Source of the DNA: Acidobacteriaceae bacterium
GTDB lineage: Bacteria; Acidobacteriota; Terriglobia; Terriglobales; Acidobacteriaceae
Reading direction: 5' to 3'
Length of the DNA: 64,000 nt
NCBI GenBank assembly: GCA_027449965.1
Contig: DAIDKP010000026.1
Location: forward strand, 62,001 to 126,000
Shown here: in pieces, positions 37,928-46,978 of the stretch
How positions within the stretch are numbered: position 1 is the first letter of the stretch
Layout: each line of letters starts with the position of its first letter
Program-made: the position numbers and the translations under genes
Notes under the pieces: model-generated
What the model was told of the DNA's origin: nothing
The model's input: the letters and a program-made list of their open reading frames with translations, nothing else
Database searches by the model: none

Positions 37928-39976
37928 TCATTGCATGGAGTTTTTATCCACCATCAGCATCGGGCTGTGACCATTGGGCTGCGTCGAACGCGCCACGGTC
38001 GGTGTCACCAGCACAACCAGCCGCGCCACATTCTGGTTCAGCAGAATATCGCTGATGTCCTGCATCCCCGGAATATCGCCAAGGCCGGGCAAGCCGCTCA
38101 GCACGCGGCTTTCCTGCCGGGACAAATCGCTGAATAACACGGCTGTCTCGCCGGCGCGCAGCGTCAGCACTCCGTCAAACTGGCGATTGTCCAGAATCGG
38201 GATTCCATTCAGGCTTGGTCCTGCCAGTGCTTCGATCTTCAGGCTCAGCGTCAGGGCAACGTCACCCGAACGCATCACGCGAGGCCGTGAGCGAAGTGTC
38301 AGCCCCAGATCTTCATACTGAATCTGCGGAATATTCTGTGACTGCGCCAGCGCTCCGTAGCCAGCCGCGGTCGCTGCCGCGGAGATCGCAGGAGAAAGCT
38401 GCGCCGACGAGTACGAGGCCGTCTCGATCGGATATTTTTCGCCATCCTTGATCGTGCCTTCCTCATCGTCGCCCAATCTCAGGTGAACGTCATTGAGCGT
38501 GCGCGTGTCGCTGGAGTTCAGGCTGAGCGTCAGGGTCGCCGCGCCGGGCGTCACCAGGCTTTGCGTCAGCCCGTGGCCAAACGGAATAAATCCCTGATTG
38601 AACGGCGTACCCGTCAGCGCTCCCGATGCGGCAAGAATGGCGACAATCGCAATCTGGTTCGTCAGCGTATTGGCGTTGGGCACCAGTCCGGACGAGATGA
38701 TCTGCTGGATGGCCGAAGCATTCTGCGTCAGGATGTTTTGAATCTCGGAGTAGGCGTTGTAGACCCCGGTCTGCTGCAAAAACGTCGCTCCGGTCTCCCG
38801 CGTGCTCACATGCGCAATCTCGATGATCTTCACTTCCAGGTCAATCTGGTTATGTCCATCGATCAGTTCCTGCACGGTCTGGTTAAAAGCGCCCAGTGTC
38901 TGCATCGGCGCCCGTACGGTAACCGTCTCCGCACCCGGCTGCGCAATGGCCTGCTTGACCCCGAAGACATTGTGAGCCAGATTGCTGACGTCCGTCAGTT
39001 CCTTGGCCGTCAGTCCGGGCATGAAGACCGTCTCCATCTCCTGACGGTCCAGGTTGGTGTGGTTCTCCCTGGTATCCTTGGCCACCAGCACGCGATAGGG
39101 ATCAAGCGGCACAAAAAATGTATCGGTCGCCAGCCCCAGCGCCCGGGCCGCCTGCTCAAAGCTGGCATCGTCCATCGCGAACTGCACCGTTTGCACAGAG
39201 ACGCTGGAGTGGATCTCCGCCGTCAATCCGTATGCGGCATAGACCTGTCGAATCAGCTCCGGCGCGTTCATCCGCAGGTGAAAGCTGTGTCGCCCGATCG
39301 ACGGCTTCAGCGCGACCGTCTGCGCCGCGATTTGGGCGGAAGCATCCTGCAGCAACGGAGGCTGGTTCGGAGCCGCGTCGCCTGCGAGCAGTTGCAGCGT
39401 CCGAATCGTCACGTCGTTTTGCGGGTCCAGCTTGTATGCGCGCTCAACCAGAGACATCGCCGTGGCATGGTTGCCATTGGCCTCGGCGCGATTCGCGGCG
39501 TCGTCCAGTTGCGTCACTTCACTCTGGCGCGCCAGCCCTGCCGCACGCTGATACGTCAGGCTCTGCGGCACCAGCCTGGACGCCTCATCCAGCACGGGCA
39601 GCGCTGCTTCGGAGTGGTGCGCGGCCAGCAGCTTGACGCCGCGCAGATACAGTCTGGCCGCTTTGCGCTCGGCTCGCAGGCTGCCTTCGGTCTGCGGCTT
39701 GCCCTGCTCGATCCCGTCCGGATTCTCGCTCGGCTTCGGGGCATCCTTGCCCGGGCTTGCTGCTCCCCCGCTGGTGCTTGCGGGCTGGGCAGAATTCTGC
39801 TGCTTGCTCGCTGTCTGTTTCTGGTCCGCTGCCTGTTTCTGGGCCACTGCCTGGCTCGGATTCGCCGGTGTGCTGGCAGTGGTTGCCGTCGTCGGCTGCT
39901 GTGCTCGTCCCCGCTGCGCCAGCAGGAGCAGCAGACCACACAGACTCAGGCTCATCCAGCGCAGGCACCGGCTCAT
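37928..39976 (-). CDS. Secretin (GspD/PilQ-like) outer-membrane channel protein
   Basis: This 682-residue protein has a signal peptide (about 1-27, ending GRAQQ). A Gln/Ala/Ser/Thr/Pro-rich linker follows to about 90, then a TPR-like stretch (AARLYLRGVKLLAAHHSEAA onward). An STN/N0-like domain (FHLRMNAPELIRQVYAAYGL) and a secretin N1-type segment come next. The C-terminal secretin barrel has DLEVKIIEIAHVSTRETG, TLRAGETAVLFSDLSRQE, the GLPGLGDIPG block and LVVLVTPTV. I chose ATG 39976 because it overlaps the HAD gene stop by ATGA. It would form a ring channel of a type II secretion or pilus system, but no partner genes are in the window. Confidence 0.85.
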   Translation of the reverse strand: MSRCLRWMSLSLCGLLLLLAQRGRAQQPTTATTASTPANPSQAVAQKQAADQKQTASKQQNSAQPASTSGGAASPGKDAPKPSENPDGIEQGKPQTEGSLRAERKAARLYLRGVKLLAAHHSEAALPVLDEASRLVPQSLTYQRAAGLARQSEVTQLDDAANRAEANGNHATAMSLVERAYKLDPQNDVTIRTLQLLAGDAAPNQPPLLQDASAQIAAQTVALKPSIGRHSFHLRMNAPELIRQVYAAYGLTAEIHSSVSVQTVQFAMDDASFEQAARALGLATDTFFVPLDPYRVLVAKDTRENHTNLDRQEMETVFMPGLTAKELTDVSNLAHNVFGVKQAIAQPGAETVTVRAPMQTLGAFNQTVQELIDGHNQIDLEVKIIEIAHVSTRETGATFLQQTGVYNAYSEIQNILTQNASAIQQIISSGLVPNANTLTNQIAIVAILAASGALTGTPFNQGFIPFGHGLTQSLVTPGAATLTLSLNSSDTRTLNDVHLRLGDDEEGTIKDGEKYPIETASYSSAQLSPAISAAATAAGYGALAQSQNIPQIQYEDLGLTLRSRPRVMRSGDVALTLSLKIEALAGPSLNGIPILDNRQFDGVLTLRAGETAVLFSDLSRQESRVLSGLPGLGDIPGMQDISDILLNQNVARLVVLVTPTVARSTQPNGHSPMLMVDKNSMQ

Positions 39977-40740
39977 CGCGGCCACTCCATCAAAGCGCAA
40001 AACGACGAGCAGCAAACCTCTGGCTCCAGCCGATCCAGCTCGGCAAAGGAATAATTTCCAGTCGCCACGGCAATCACCGGCAGCCCGTTGCTGCGGGCCG
40101 CTTCGATGTCGCGTGGCGTATCGCCCACCACGCAGATGCTCGCCGTCTCACGCCCCAGACGGGATTGTGCCCGCGTTGCCGCATCGCCCACCAGATCAGC
40201 TCGAACCGGAAAATGATCGCTGAATCCGCCCAGAGCAAACCACCCGCGCAGTCGGCACATCTCCAGCTTCGCCCATCCAATGCGTTCCAGATTTCCCGTC
40301 GCAACCCCCAACAGCGTACCGCGTGCTCGCAGCCAATCCAGAATGGCCACAACCCCAGGCATTCTGCGGAAGCGCAGATCGTCGCGTCGCGACTCCACAA
40401 TCTCTGCCATGCGCTGCAGAATGGCTTCGCGATGCACTTCCAGCCGGGCCGGAGGCACACCGCTGCGCTCCCATGCCTCCGCCAGAATCGCCGTATCCGT
40501 TCCGCCATGGAGCGTGACGCCGTCAAGAGATATCTGCTCGCCGGTGACCTGCTCGACCGCCTCTGAAAAGCTGTCCACGTGGATGCGATCCGCACTGCGA
40601 AGCAGGGTTCCATCCACGTCAAACAGGTAGGCGTCATGGGCATCCCACGCGCGAGCGCCTCGCATCGCCACACGATGTGGCTCCAGCGCCAATGCCTCTT
40701 CTATCGTTGGATGGAGAAGGGAATTCGTTGCTTCTGTCAC
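39973..40740 (-). CDS. HAD-superfamily phosphatase (Gph/phosphoglycolate-phosphatase-like)
   Basis: This 255-residue cytosolic hydrolase has HAD motif I as LFDVDGTLLRSADRIH (nucleophile Asp and acid Asp), motif II in LLGVATGNLERIG, and motif IV in ICVVGDTPRDIEAAR. A helical cap lies between I and II (about 55-125). The pattern matches small-metabolite phosphatases of the Gph/beta-phosphoglucomutase group. Its substrate is not readable. It lies between the Fis-like gene (14 bases upstream) and the secretin gene (4-bp overlap). That link may be fortuitous, or a housekeeping phosphatase may share the promoter. About 35 residues precede the first strand. Confidence 0.85.
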   Translation of the reverse strand: MTEATNSLLHPTIEEALALEPHRVAMRGARAWDAHDAYLFDVDGTLLRSADRIHVDSFSEAVEQVTGEQISLDGVTLHGGTDTAILAEAWERSGVPPARLEVHREAILQRMAEIVESRRDDLRFRRMPGVVAILDWLRARGTLLGVATGNLERIGWAKLEMCRLRGWFALGGFSDHFPVRADLVGDAATRAQSRLGRETASICVVGDTPRDIEAARSNGLPVIAVATGNYSFAELDRLEPEVCCSSFCALMEWPR

Positions 40741-40754
40741 CTGCGGAACGCCTT

Positions 40755-41057
40755 TCAGCGAGCCGACCTGCGCAGCTCACTGAGCACTGGACGTTCACTG
40801 CGCACAGGACGCTTGTAGCCGGCTCGTACCTCGGCCATGCCCAGCTCCAGCTCGCCCATCTTGCGGCCCAGAGTATTCCGGTGCATCCCAAGTTCCACAC
40901 AGGCCTTGCACTGGTTCCCTCGATGCTTCACCAGCACCTGATAGATATACTGCCGCTCAAACTGTCGAACGGCTTCGTCCAGCGGAATGCCCGCCGCATA
41001 CATCCTGTTTACCAGTGCGTCGATCTCGTGCTTCACGTCGTGTCCTCTGGATTCCAC
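40755..41057 (-). CDS. Fis-type helix-turn-helix regulator
   Basis: This 100-residue protein has a Fis/NtrC-type HTH_8 DNA-binding segment: LDEAVRQFERQYIYQVLVKH followed by GNQCKACVELGMHRNTLGRK. This is the C-terminal domain found in Fis and in sigma54 activators, here as a small stand-alone protein with a short N-terminal helix. It could bend DNA or regulate its own operon (Fis-like, HAD, secretin). Its last 25 residues are basic (Arg-rich). The family of short Fis-like proteins is known in acidobacteria and deltaproteobacteria; no target can be named. Confidence 0.82.
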   Translation of the reverse strand: MESRGHDVKHEIDALVNRMYAAGIPLDEAVRQFERQYIYQVLVKHRGNQCKACVELGMHRNTLGRKMGELELGMAEVRAGYKRPVRSERPVLSELRRSAR

Positions 41058-41136
41058 TTTGCTCTCTTGACCAGTCAGAAAGTCAATTCATGCAATCGTG
41101 CGTTGCATACCAGTTTACTTCGTCTGTTTTAGCAGG

Positions 41137-41162
41137 ACTGCCGATTTTACGGCAGTTTTTTT
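41137..41162 (+). terminator. Hairpin with T-run next to the cvpA stop
   Basis: ACTGCCG pairs with CGGCAGT around ATTTTA, followed by T6 on the plus strand. It lies directly after the cvpA stop on the minus strand. The U-tract, however, is oriented for plus-strand RNA, so it would end an opposing transcript better than cvpA itself. Confidence 0.5.
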
Positions 41163-41745
41163 ACGGATTCTGAGTCGTGGATGGAATGGCGCCGGGTGGA
41201 TTGGTGTCGGGAGCTGTAGCATCCGGATCCATTGATTCAATCCCGGTCATGATTTTCTTTTGCATTCCATACGATGTCAGATTGGAGAGCACCGCAGTTG
41301 TTCCGGCCAGGTACTTGGGCAGCATCGCATCGGACAACGTATCTGCGCCGGGAAAAAAAGCCGCGATCGACATGATGCAGATGGCACTCAGCAGTACTCC
41401 GCGCGCCAGGCCCAGCAGGCCGCCTCCGATTCCATCCACAATGGACGTCCCCAGCCACTCCACCAGATGATGCGATGTCAGTTCGTGCTGGATGGCGTGT
41501 CCGACAAAGCCAAATGCAACCACCACAATGAAAACCTGAAGCAGAAACCAGATCGCGTTGGCCGCATCCAGACTGTGCACCATGGGCGCAAGCTCTTTGG
41601 CAAAGCGTTGAAAGTTCCTGCTTGCAAACTCGACTCCAACGACCAGTCCGACAATCAGGATGGTCGAACGGATCATCCCTCCCCGATAGCCTGACCAGAT
41701 GCTCAACCCAACCACGGCCAGGATTACGAAATCAATCCAACCCAC
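41161..41745 (-). CDS. cvpA: CvpA family membrane protein
   Basis: This 194-residue inner-membrane protein has four hydrophobic segments in the CvpA arrangement. It starts MGWIDFVILAVVGLSIWSGY, then the second segment STILIVGLVVGVEFASR, and WFLLQVFIVVVAFGFVGHAI. The GIGGGLLGLARGVLLSAIC segment carries the family's conserved Gly-rich helix. CvpA is needed for colicin V production in E. coli and is associated with envelope and purine-gene loci. Here it follows purC by about 75 bases on the same strand, which resembles the cvpA-purF link in enterobacteria. The C-terminal 30 residues are Pro/Thr-rich and cytosolic or periplasmic. Confidence 0.88.
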   Translation of the reverse strand: MGWIDFVILAVVGLSIWSGYRGGMIRSTILIVGLVVGVEFASRNFQRFAKELAPMVHSLDAANAIWFLLQVFIVVVAFGFVGHAIQHELTSHHLVEWLGTSIVDGIGGGLLGLARGVLLSAICIMSIAAFFPGADTLSDAMLPKYLAGTTAVLSNLTSYGMQKKIMTGIESMDPDATAPDTNPPGAIPSTTQNP

Positions 41746-41819
41746 CGATCACCTCCGCTGTTGAATTCGCGCCTGCCCGCCAGCAACACCGGCTGGGCAA
41801 AGCACACCCCGTACCTGCT

Positions 41820-42725
41820 TCAGCCGAGCCGCTCGCGACCCGTCAATGCACGAAAAGCTTCCAGATATTTAGCCCGGGTTCGCTCGGCGACATCCTCCGG
41901 CAAACCGGGTGCGGGAGCCTGCTTGTTCCAGCCAATCGCTTCCAGATAATCCCGCACAAACTGTTTGTCAAAGCTTGGCTGCGCACCTCCCGGCTTCCAC
42001 TCGGCACGGCTCCAGAAGCGGGAAGAGTCCGGCGTCAGCGCCTCATCGGCCAGCAGGATGGGAGCGTGGGGCTGTGCCACGGCGCGCCCGAATTCAAACT
42101 TGGTATCGGCCAGAATCAGGCCTTTCGACTCCGCATGGGCCGCAGCCTTCCCATAGAGCGCAAGGGTCAGTCGTCGCAGCTCGGCGGCATCGGCTGCTCC
42201 CACCAGCTTCTCCATCTGCTCAAAGGAGATGTTTTCGTCGTGCTCGCCGTTTTGACTCTTGGTCGCCGGAGTAAAGATCGGCTCCGGGAGTCGCGATCCA
42301 TCCAGCAGTCCTTCCGGCAGCGGAATGCCACACACCGTGCCGCGTTCGCGATATTCCTTCCAGCCCGATCCAGCCAGATAGCCGCGCGCCACGCACTCGA
42401 CCGGAAACATCTGAGCCTTCCTGACCAGCATGGAACGCCCGGCAAGCTGCTCGGAAAATGGCCGCAACACCGCTGGATACGAATCCACATTCGCGCTCAG
42501 CAGGTGATTAGGCACGATGTCGGCCAGAAATTCAAACCAGAAAAGTGAAATCTGGGTCAGAATCCTGCCCTTGTCCGGAATTCCAGTGCCAAGCACATGG
42601 TCGAAGGCTGAGATGCGATCTGTCGCCACCAGCAAAAGATCACTGCCCACCGCATAAAGATCGCGCACCTTGCCCCGACCGATCAGGGGCACACTCGTAA
42701 CATTGCTTTCCTGCAACGCTTTCAA
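41820..42725 (-). CDS. purC: SAICAR synthetase (purine biosynthesis)
   Basis: This 301-residue ATP-dependent ligase joins CAIR and aspartate to give SAICAR. Family motifs are GKVRDLYAVGSDLLLVATDRISAFD, then VECVARGYLAGSGWKEY, FTPATKSQNGEHDENIS and ILADTKFEFGRA (metal-binding). The long form (about 300 residues) resembles yeast-type PurC rather than the 237-residue E. coli form. Upstream is a 338-bp gap containing a palindrome of CRP type about 107 bases before the start. cvpA follows. Confidence 0.95.
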   Translation of the reverse strand: MKALQESNVTSVPLIGRGKVRDLYAVGSDLLLVATDRISAFDHVLGTGIPDKGRILTQISLFWFEFLADIVPNHLLSANVDSYPAVLRPFSEQLAGRSMLVRKAQMFPVECVARGYLAGSGWKEYRERGTVCGIPLPEGLLDGSRLPEPIFTPATKSQNGEHDENISFEQMEKLVGAADAAELRRLTLALYGKAAAHAESKGLILADTKFEFGRAVAQPHAPILLADEALTPDSSRFWSRAEWKPGGAQPSFDKQFVRDYLEAIGWNKQAPAPGLPEDVAERTRAKYLEAFRALTGRERLG

Positions 42726-43063
42726 CTCTTCACTCCAAAGACTTTCCGCGCCTTACTCCGGCATTCCGGGGGTGCGTGCTGACTCTCTGAACGTATCATG
42801 TTCGGGTGACTCCGGGGTACCCACACGCCCATGTGATCCCTATCACAAACTGGTTCACTCCAACTCATGCATACTCAACTCGTCGCGTAGTTCTGGATTT
42901 GATTCGCGCACCCTCTGCCGGATTCAACTTCCAGACGCGCAGCAAGCGGCGTGGATACAGTGGGGAAGCTGTTCTCTGCGTCGTTTTTCCGGTTGATTGG
43001 CGGGCATGGTTCACTGACCTCCACCGTGCCTGCCGATCCCGGAGAAATTTCCCCCTGATCCAT
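42726..43063. other. 338-bp gap between smc and purC
   Basis: No gene is supported here; open frames on both strands are short and lack ribosome sites. The only clear signal is the CRP-type palindrome at 42832-42847. The region serves as the purC promoter region and the smc 3' flank. Confidence 0.5.
42832..42847. promoter_or_regulatory. CRP/FNR-type palindrome upstream of purC
   Basis: TGTGATCCCTATCACA matches TGTGA-N6-TCACA exactly, the CRP consensus, and extends by A/T on both sides. It lies about 107 bases upstream of purC. A regulator of the CRP family is expected but none is in the window. Confidence 0.6.
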
Positions 43064-46000
43064 TCAAGCCGACGCGCGCTCCTGCTCTCGTCCACCGACA
43101 TGCACACTGACCACACGTGAGACACCCGGCTCCTGCATCGTCACGCCATAGATCAGGTCTGAGGTCTGCATCATGCGCTTGGAGTGCGTGACCAGAAGGA
43201 ACTGCGTATCGCCAGCTAACCCTCTCAGCAGATCCGCAAGACGGCCCACATTCGTCTCATCGAGCGCTGCATCCACCTCGTCCAGCACGCAGAAGGGAGC
43301 AGGCTGGTACTGGAAGATGCCCACCAGCAGGCTCAGTGCCGTCAAAGCCTTTTCACCACCGGAGAGCAGCAGCACATTCTGCAGCTTCTTTCCCGGCGGG
43401 GAAGCCACAATCTCCAGACCGCTTTCGACCTGATTCTCACCGTCCACCAGTCGCAGAAACGCCTGACCGCCCCCAAACAAACGGCTGAACACCGCGCCGA
43501 AGTTCTCGTTGATTCGCGCAAAAGCCTCATCGAACTTTGTCCGGGAGATCTGGTCGATTTCGCGAATCGTCTGCATCGTGTTCTCAATCGATTCCGTCAG
43601 ATCCTTCCGCTGAGCCTCCAGGAATCCATGCCGTTCCGCGGTCTCCTTATACTCTTCGAGCGCCATCATATTCACCGGACCCATGGCTTCGAGCTTCTGT
43701 CGCAACTCTCGACACACCTCTTCCTCGGCGATCAGAGCGTCCTCTTCCAGACGCGCCAATCCCTCTTCCAGCCGCAGCGCGTTTGCTTCCACGCCAAGCT
43801 CGTGCAGGCAGTTTGTCTCCACATACTCCAGATCGCTTTTCAGCTTTGCCTGCTGGGTTCCCAGAGCGCTTCGCTGCTCGCGTAGCGTCTCCATTTGCGC
43901 GCGTTCCATCTTCAGCGCCTGCTCCATTTCCACCAGTTGCGCGCGCAGAGCCGTCATCTCAGTAGCGGCGTTCCTGGCTTCTTCCAAAGCGGCTTCCTTG
44001 CGCGCCCGCAGCTCGGTTTCATTCACGCTCAGCGTTTCATTTTCCCGACTTCGCTGCTCGCGCTCGGCCACTGTCGCGGCCTGCTGCTGTTCCAGTTGCA
44101 GCCGCCTGCGCTCCAGGTCCGCAAAGACTCGATCAATACGCTGATAGGTGCTCTCGGCATTGCGTCGGCGCTCATCCAGACCCGCCAGCTCTGCCGTTGC
44201 GCGCGCGGCCTCCTGCTGCGTGGCATCGCGCCGTTGACGGGACTCGGCCATCTGCTGCGCAAGCTGCTGCATCGCCGCCTCTGCCGCTTCCAGTTCGCTG
44301 CGGATCGCCGCCGCCTCGTTTTGTTTCTGCGCAATCTGCGCCTGTTTCTGCGCCTGTGCCTCGCGGTTCCGGCTTTTCTGTCCATCCAGTTCCGACAGCC
44401 TGCGCTCCAGCCGCTGGCGCTCCTGGTCGCTTTGCCGCAGCATGGCGCTCTGGTTGGCCACTTCGCGCTCGGCGTTGCGACGGCGTTCGTCCATCTGCTC
44501 CAGTGCGGCATTCATCTCGTCAATGCTGCGTACGGCGATCTGCACACGTTCTTCGGCGGATCGCAACTGCTCATCGAGTGCCTCCAGTTGCTTTTGCCGG
44601 CTGCGCAACTCGCGCTTCTGCAACAGCGGACCCTCGGACGCGGGCCGACCGCCACTGACCATCTGCCCGTGATAACACTCGCCGCCTGAGGCCAGAAAAT
44701 ACCCTTCCGGGTGCTGCTCGGCCAGGCGCTGCGCCGTGGCTCCGTCCGGGCACAGATATCCATTTCGCACCTTGGCCAGAATCCGCTCGATGGGCTGCTC
44801 CAGGCCATTCTGCGTCCTCAGTATCTCGCGCAGCGGCTTCACGCCTTCCGCGTCAACCCCAACCCTGGTCGGCTCATGCTGAGTCAAACCGTCCTCATGC
44901 TGCACCACAAATGTCGCGCGGCCATCGACGCCCGCCTTCAGCAGTTGCACACCGCTTTCAGCGTCCTTCCATCCGCGCACCACAAGGTAGCTGAGTTCCT
45001 CGCGGAGAAACTCATCCACCAGCACCTCATGCTCGCCGTCCACCTCAATAAAATCCGCCAGCGCTCCCAGCGGCGCACGACCATCGCCCAGGGAGTTGGC
45101 CTTCAGCAGCTTCCTGACCGTCTCCGTCGAGTAGCTGTGGTTGCGAATCTGCGCATCCAGCGCGGCAAGCTGCCCGCTGACCACTGCCTGTTCCCGACGC
45201 AGTTGATTGATCTGCGCTCGCGCCTCGCTCTCAGTGCGTCGCTCTGCGCTCAGCCGCTCGCGCACTCCGGCCAGTTCAGCCTGCACACGCGTCAGCGCTT
45301 CCGCGGCTTCGCTGGCGCGTGTCCGCGCATGCTCCAGTTGAGCCGTCATCTGATCGTTTTCGCTCGTGCTCCGGCGGGACTCTTCGTCCAGACGCTCGGC
45401 TTCGCGCAGCAGCGCGGCCAGCGATTCCTCGGCCTGCGCCACCTGTGTGCGCGTCATGCCGGCGCGGGACTCCAACTGCATGGCGCCGCGTCGGCTCGTC
45501 TCCAGACGCCGTTCCATCTCGGCCACGGCTTCAGCGGCCTGTCTGGCTTCACGCTGCCTGGCCTCGGTCTGTTCGCGAAAACTCCTGGCCTGCTCACCGA
45601 TCATCTGCTGCTGTTGCAACTGCTGCGTGCGCTCCTCGCCAATGGTCGCGCTTTGTTCGCGAGTCTGTTCTGCTTCCGCGGCCAGAGTCGCCAGCCGCGT
45701 TTCCAACTCTGCAATGCGTTCGCGATTGGCCTGTTCGCGCGTCGTCGCGCGTTCCAGTTCCACGGCAGCTGCGTTGGCCTCGGTCTGTGCGGTGCGGCTG
45801 GCGCGTTCCAGCGCATAGCCTCGCTCGGTCAGTGTGTGTTGCTCGCCCTCGCGCAAGGTAACCCGCTCGGAGGCTGCTTCAATCTCCGCACCGAGCCGCG
45901 CAATCTCCGCCGTCATGCGATCCTGCTCGGCATCCATGGCCACCATGCGGCTCAACATGGTCACGCGCAACCGCGCACGCAGATCGTCCCGCACCGCTCC

Positions 46001-46978
46001 ATAGCGCTCGGCCTTGGCCGCCTGCCGCTTCAGGCTGTTCATCTGCCGCGTGACTTCATCGAAAATATCGTCAACACGCGCCAGATTCTGCCGCGCAGAC
46101 TCCAGCCGCAGTTCCGAGAGCCGCTTTTTGGTTTTGAAACGCGTAATCCCCGCAGCTTCTTCAATGATGGAACGACGATCATGCGGCTTGGCGCTGAGCA
46201 GTTGGCCAATCCGCTCCTGCCCGATGATCGCGTAGCTCTCCGGCCCCAGTCCCGTGCCCATGAAGATGTCCTGAATATCGCGCAGTCGGCAGAGCTTGCC
46301 GTTCAGCAGATATTCGCTTTCGCCGGTGCGAAAGAGCCGGCGCGTGATGACGATTTCACCTTTCTGAACGCGTGCGTGAAACTTTCGGCGTCGAATCTTC
46401 AGCACCACCGAGGGTTCGCCCGCGTGCTCGCCGGATGGCTCAGAGGATGACTCAGCACCCGGCGCTGCTTCGGCGCCCATCTCGGGCGCTTCGCCTGCCT
46501 GCTCGTCGGCTGCTTCCCCTGCGGGGTCGTCGCTGTCTTCGCCGGTCTCGCCGCCAGCCTCATTGGAAATCGGTCCGGGCTGGTTCTCCGCAGCCAAAGC
46601 TTCCGCCTCTGCCGCGCGCTCACGCTGGATCGCTTCTTCGTCCCAGTCCTCGGGCATCTCGCTGATGACTTCCACCTCGGGCACGGCAGAAATGGGCCCC
46701 TCGTACGCCGCAGGATCGACCAGCGTCAGAGAGACCTCAGCCATCCCCAGAGCTTTGCGCTCACGCGTTCCGCTGAAGATCACATCCATCATGTGCGTTC
46801 CACGCAACGATTTCGCGCTTTGCTCGCCCAGCACCCACGTCACGCCGTCCAGAATGTTGGACTTTCCACACCCATTCGGTCCAACTACCACCGCAATGCC
46901 CGTTCCCGGCAGCAGCAGCTCGGTTTTGTCACAAAAGCTCTTGAACCCCAGAATGTGAATCTTCTTCAGCTTTAGCAT
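43064..46978 (-). CDS. smc: Chromosome segregation ATPase SMC with acidic head insertion
   Basis: This 1304-residue SMC protein is the core of the condensin that organises chromosomes. It has Walker A at 33-40 (GPNGCGKS), long Glu/Gln/Arg-rich coiled-coil arms, and a hinge around 625-790 (GALADFIEVDGEHEVLVDEF). The ABC signature LSGGEKALTALSLL lies near 1204, and Walker B FCVLDEVDAALDE near 1235. I chose ATG 46978 (MLKLKKIHILGFKSFCDK), the family start. Odd feature: between VSLTLVDPAAY (about 83-92) and ITRRLFRTGESEYLLNGK (from 221) there is a Glu/Ala/Gly/Pro-rich segment of roughly 110 residues not found in ordinary SMC heads. The length is about 120 above the usual 1180-1190. Confidence 0.95.
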   Translation of the reverse strand: MLKLKKIHILGFKSFCDKTELLLPGTGIAVVVGPNGCGKSNILDGVTWVLGEQSAKSLRGTHMMDVIFSGTRERKALGMAEVSLTLVDPAAYEGPISAVPEVEVISEMPEDWDEEAIQRERAAEAEALAAENQPGPISNEAGGETGEDSDDPAGEAADEQAGEAPEMGAEAAPGAESSSEPSGEHAGEPSVVLKIRRRKFHARVQKGEIVITRRLFRTGESEYLLNGKLCRLRDIQDIFMGTGLGPESYAIIGQERIGQLLSAKPHDRRSIIEEAAGITRFKTKKRLSELRLESARQNLARVDDIFDEVTRQMNSLKRQAAKAERYGAVRDDLRARLRVTMLSRMVAMDAEQDRMTAEIARLGAEIEAASERVTLREGEQHTLTERGYALERASRTAQTEANAAAVELERATTREQANRERIAELETRLATLAAEAEQTREQSATIGEERTQQLQQQQMIGEQARSFREQTEARQREARQAAEAVAEMERRLETSRRGAMQLESRAGMTRTQVAQAEESLAALLREAERLDEESRRSTSENDQMTAQLEHARTRASEAAEALTRVQAELAGVRERLSAERRTESEARAQINQLRREQAVVSGQLAALDAQIRNHSYSTETVRKLLKANSLGDGRAPLGALADFIEVDGEHEVLVDEFLREELSYLVVRGWKDAESGVQLLKAGVDGRATFVVQHEDGLTQHEPTRVGVDAEGVKPLREILRTQNGLEQPIERILAKVRNGYLCPDGATAQRLAEQHPEGYFLASGGECYHGQMVSGGRPASEGPLLQKRELRSRQKQLEALDEQLRSAEERVQIAVRSIDEMNAALEQMDERRRNAEREVANQSAMLRQSDQERQRLERRLSELDGQKSRNREAQAQKQAQIAQKQNEAAAIRSELEAAEAAMQQLAQQMAESRQRRDATQQEAARATAELAGLDERRRNAESTYQRIDRVFADLERRRLQLEQQQAATVAEREQRSRENETLSVNETELRARKEAALEEARNAATEMTALRAQLVEMEQALKMERAQMETLREQRSALGTQQAKLKSDLEYVETNCLHELGVEANALRLEEGLARLEEDALIAEEEVCRELRQKLEAMGPVNMMALEEYKETAERHGFLEAQRKDLTESIENTMQTIREIDQISRTKFDEAFARINENFGAVFSRLFGGGQAFLRLVDGENQVESGLEIVASPPGKKLQNVLLLSGGEKALTALSLLVGIFQYQPAPFCVLDEVDAALDETNVGRLADLLRGLAGDTQFLLVTHSKRMMQTSDLIYGVTMQEPGVSRVVSVHVGGREQERASA

